In this document: one piece after another, positions 6,556-7,375 of the stretch | Layout of the letters: the number at the start of each line of letters is the position of its first letter | Numbering within the stretch: position 1 is the stretch's first letter | NCBI RefSeq assembly: GCF_937876455.1 | Contig: NZ_CALFIG010000347.1 | Coordinates: 1-7,375, forward strand | DNA length: 7,375 bases | Direction: 5' to 3' | DNA from: an uncultured Flavobacterium sp. | GTDB lineage: Bacteria; Bacteroidota; Bacteroidia; Flavobacteriales; Flavobacteriaceae | Program-made: the position numbers and the translations under genes | Notes under the pieces: model-generated | What the model was told of the DNA's origin: nothing | What the model saw: the letters and a program-made list of their open reading frames with translations, nothing else | The model's database searches: none

Positions 6556-7260
6556 ATGAAAAACTTTAAAACAATAGCGTTAGCTATTACTATTTTTGCT
6601 ACACTAGGAGTGTTTGCACAAAAAACTAAGAAAACTGCAGAAGTAAAAGCAATTACCAAAGGAACTGTATCGTATGAAATGGAGTTGCCTGATAATGAAG
6701 AAGCTGCTGCAATGGGAAAGAGCATTATAAAAATTTGTTTTGACGGAACCAATCAAGCTACAGAAATTGTTATGATGGGTGGCATGATGAATATAAAAAC
6801 AATTGCACCAGTTAACAGTCCAAAAGACACTAGAATGTTGATGAGCATGATGGGCAAAAAATTTGAAATTATTAATTTACCCGAGGAACAATTAACCAAT
6901 AGTCCAGGAGCTAATTTAAACAATTTAGAAAGCGCTGTTTCTGTTGTATATGACAAAAATGATGTTAAAGAAATCGCTGGCTACAAATGTCACAAAGCAG
7001 AAATTAAAATGGAAGATGGAAGCACAAACATTTTCTATGTAACAAATTTAATTGCTCAAGCACAAAATGCCAATACAAAAGCAAAAGTAAAATTAGACGG
7101 ATTCCCGATGGAAATGACAATGACCACACCACAAGGCAAAGCCATTGTTAAAGCTACAGAATTTAAAGCTGAAGTAGCGGCAGACGCCTTTCAAGTACCT
7201 AATGACTACAAAAAAGTTACACAAGAACAATTACAAGAAGAAATGAGCGGCGGCATGTAA
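6556..7260 (+). CDS. Exported Met-rich protein of unknown function, DUF4412/GLPGLI-like
   Basis: The 234-residue protein has a signal peptide (about 1-22: charged KNFK, hydrophobic 6-20, ending VFAQ), so it is periplasmic or attached outside the inner membrane. The mature part is a beta-rich domain starting GTVSYEM (36-42), with the family-like segments IAGYKCHKAEI (140-150) and AFQVPNDYKKVT (211-222). These recall the DUF4412 and GLPGLI groups of Bacteroidota, which often share a K-x-x-G-Y-x-C-x-K-A pattern; I cannot decide between them. Methionine is plentiful (16 in the mature protein), with clusters MMGGMM (73-78), MLMSMM (94-99) and MEMTM (185-189). There are two Cys (61, 145) and no lipobox, membrane anchor or T9SS sorting domain. 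It has its own terminator and appears monocistronic. Confidence 0.8.
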   Translation: MKNFKTIALAITIFATLGVFAQKTKKTAEVKAITKGTVSYEMELPDNEEAAAMGKSIIKICFDGTNQATEIVMMGGMMNIKTIAPVNSPKDTRMLMSMMGKKFEIINLPEEQLTNSPGANLNNLESAVSVVYDKNDVKEIAGYKCHKAEIKMEDGSTNIFYVTNLIAQAQNANTKAKVKLDGFPMEMTMTTPQGKAIVKATEFKAEVAADAFQVPNDYKKVTQEQLQEEMSGGM

Positions 7261-7286
7261 TTCCCCTCAAACTTCTAATATAATTC

Positions 7287-7319
7287 ATAAAGCACCTTCT
7301 GAGGTGCTTTATATTTTTA
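7287..7319 (+). terminator. Intrinsic terminator of the Met-rich protein gene
   Basis: ATAAAGCACCT (7287-7297) pairs perfectly with AGGTGCTTTAT (7302-7312) around a TCTG loop, an 11-bp stem followed by ATTTTTAC. It begins 27 bases after the stop codon at 7260. The short T tract makes it a reasonable factor-independent terminator. The stem has an A/T-rich base, so it might work weakly in the opposite direction too. Confidence 0.85.
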
Positions 7320-7353
7320 CTTTTGAAAGTGTATTTTGTTATTATTTTTTTGT

Positions 7354-7361
7354 TATTTTTG
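7354..7361 (+). promoter_or_regulatory. Possible -7 element of a gene beyond the window
   Basis: TATTTTTG matches TAnnTTTG exactly and lies 14 bases before the window end, just after the terminator. The nearest TTTG (7335-7338) is only 15 bases upstream, shorter than the usual 19-21. A 10-base direct repeat, TTTTGTTATT, occurs at 7334-7343 and 7348-7357 and overlaps the element. A + strand gene probably begins shortly after 7375, but none is visible inside the window. Confidence 0.35.
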
Positions 7362-7375
7362 GTAAAGATAAAACT

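Noticed and set aside
6552..6752. A 66-residue open frame on the - strand
   Set aside because: It lies opposite the start of the Met-rich protein gene, which has a signal peptide and family-like features. The - strand frame has no recognisable domain and is a shadow.
6753..6956. A 67-residue open frame on the - strand
   Set aside because: It is fully antisense to the same real gene. Its hydrophobic look comes from the complement of Met- and Lys-rich codons, and it has no start context.
1..7375. A defence island, mobile element or CRISPR system
   Set aside because: No transposase, integrase, toxin-antitoxin pair, Cas protein, regularly spaced repeat or terminal inverted repeat was found. RmuC is the only nuclease-like gene and is a common housekeeping family.

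Overview
The window is AT-rich chromosomal DNA that looks like a member of the Bacteroidota, most likely class Flavobacteriia. The evidence is a C-terminal type IX secretion (T9SS) sorting domain, a lipoprotein with an acidic stretch after the lipobox Cys, no Shine-Dalgarno-like sites before the starts, and -7 promoter elements of the TAnnTTTG type. No rRNA, tRNA, CRISPR array, insertion sequence or phage gene is visible. Coding is dense, and no gap between genes exceeds about 185 bases.

Left part (1-2082, + strand): a two-gene unit. The first gene is an unusual RmuC-type nuclease-fold protein. Its N-terminal membrane anchor is missing, and an XRE-like helix-turn-helix domain of flavobacterial type stands in its place. 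Just upstream lie two TTAC-N4-GTAA palindromes 22 bp apart, and the second overlaps the likely -7 promoter element, which suggests autoregulation. The stop codon overlaps the start of a hotdog-fold acyl-CoA thioesterase gene (TAATG).

Middle (2083-5415, + strand): a second two-gene unit with an 8-base gap. A diheme c-type cytochrome lipoprotein resembling the SO2930/TIGR03806 family is followed by a 692-residue exported protein. That protein carries an N-terminal beta-sandwich-like region, seven Asp-rich FG-GAP/VCBS calcium loops, an ASPIC/UnbV domain and a T9SS type A sorting domain. The pair probably acts at the outer membrane and cell surface; its substrate is unknown. A 15-bp perfect hairpin flanked by A7 and T7 ends the unit and also serves the convergent gene.

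Right part (5414-7375): a KirBac-type inward-rectifier potassium channel on the - strand, then a 185-bp divergent intergenic region with a good - strand promoter. Next comes a + strand exported protein of unknown function, Met-rich and resembling DUF4412/GLPGLI-type proteins, which ends in its own hairpin terminator. The last 55 bases look like the promoter region of a gene beyond the window.

The most unusual items are the HTH-RmuC fusion with its paired upstream palindromes, and the pairing of the diheme lipoprotein with a T9SS-exported propeller protein. Most of the other content is ordinary for a flavobacterial chromosome.
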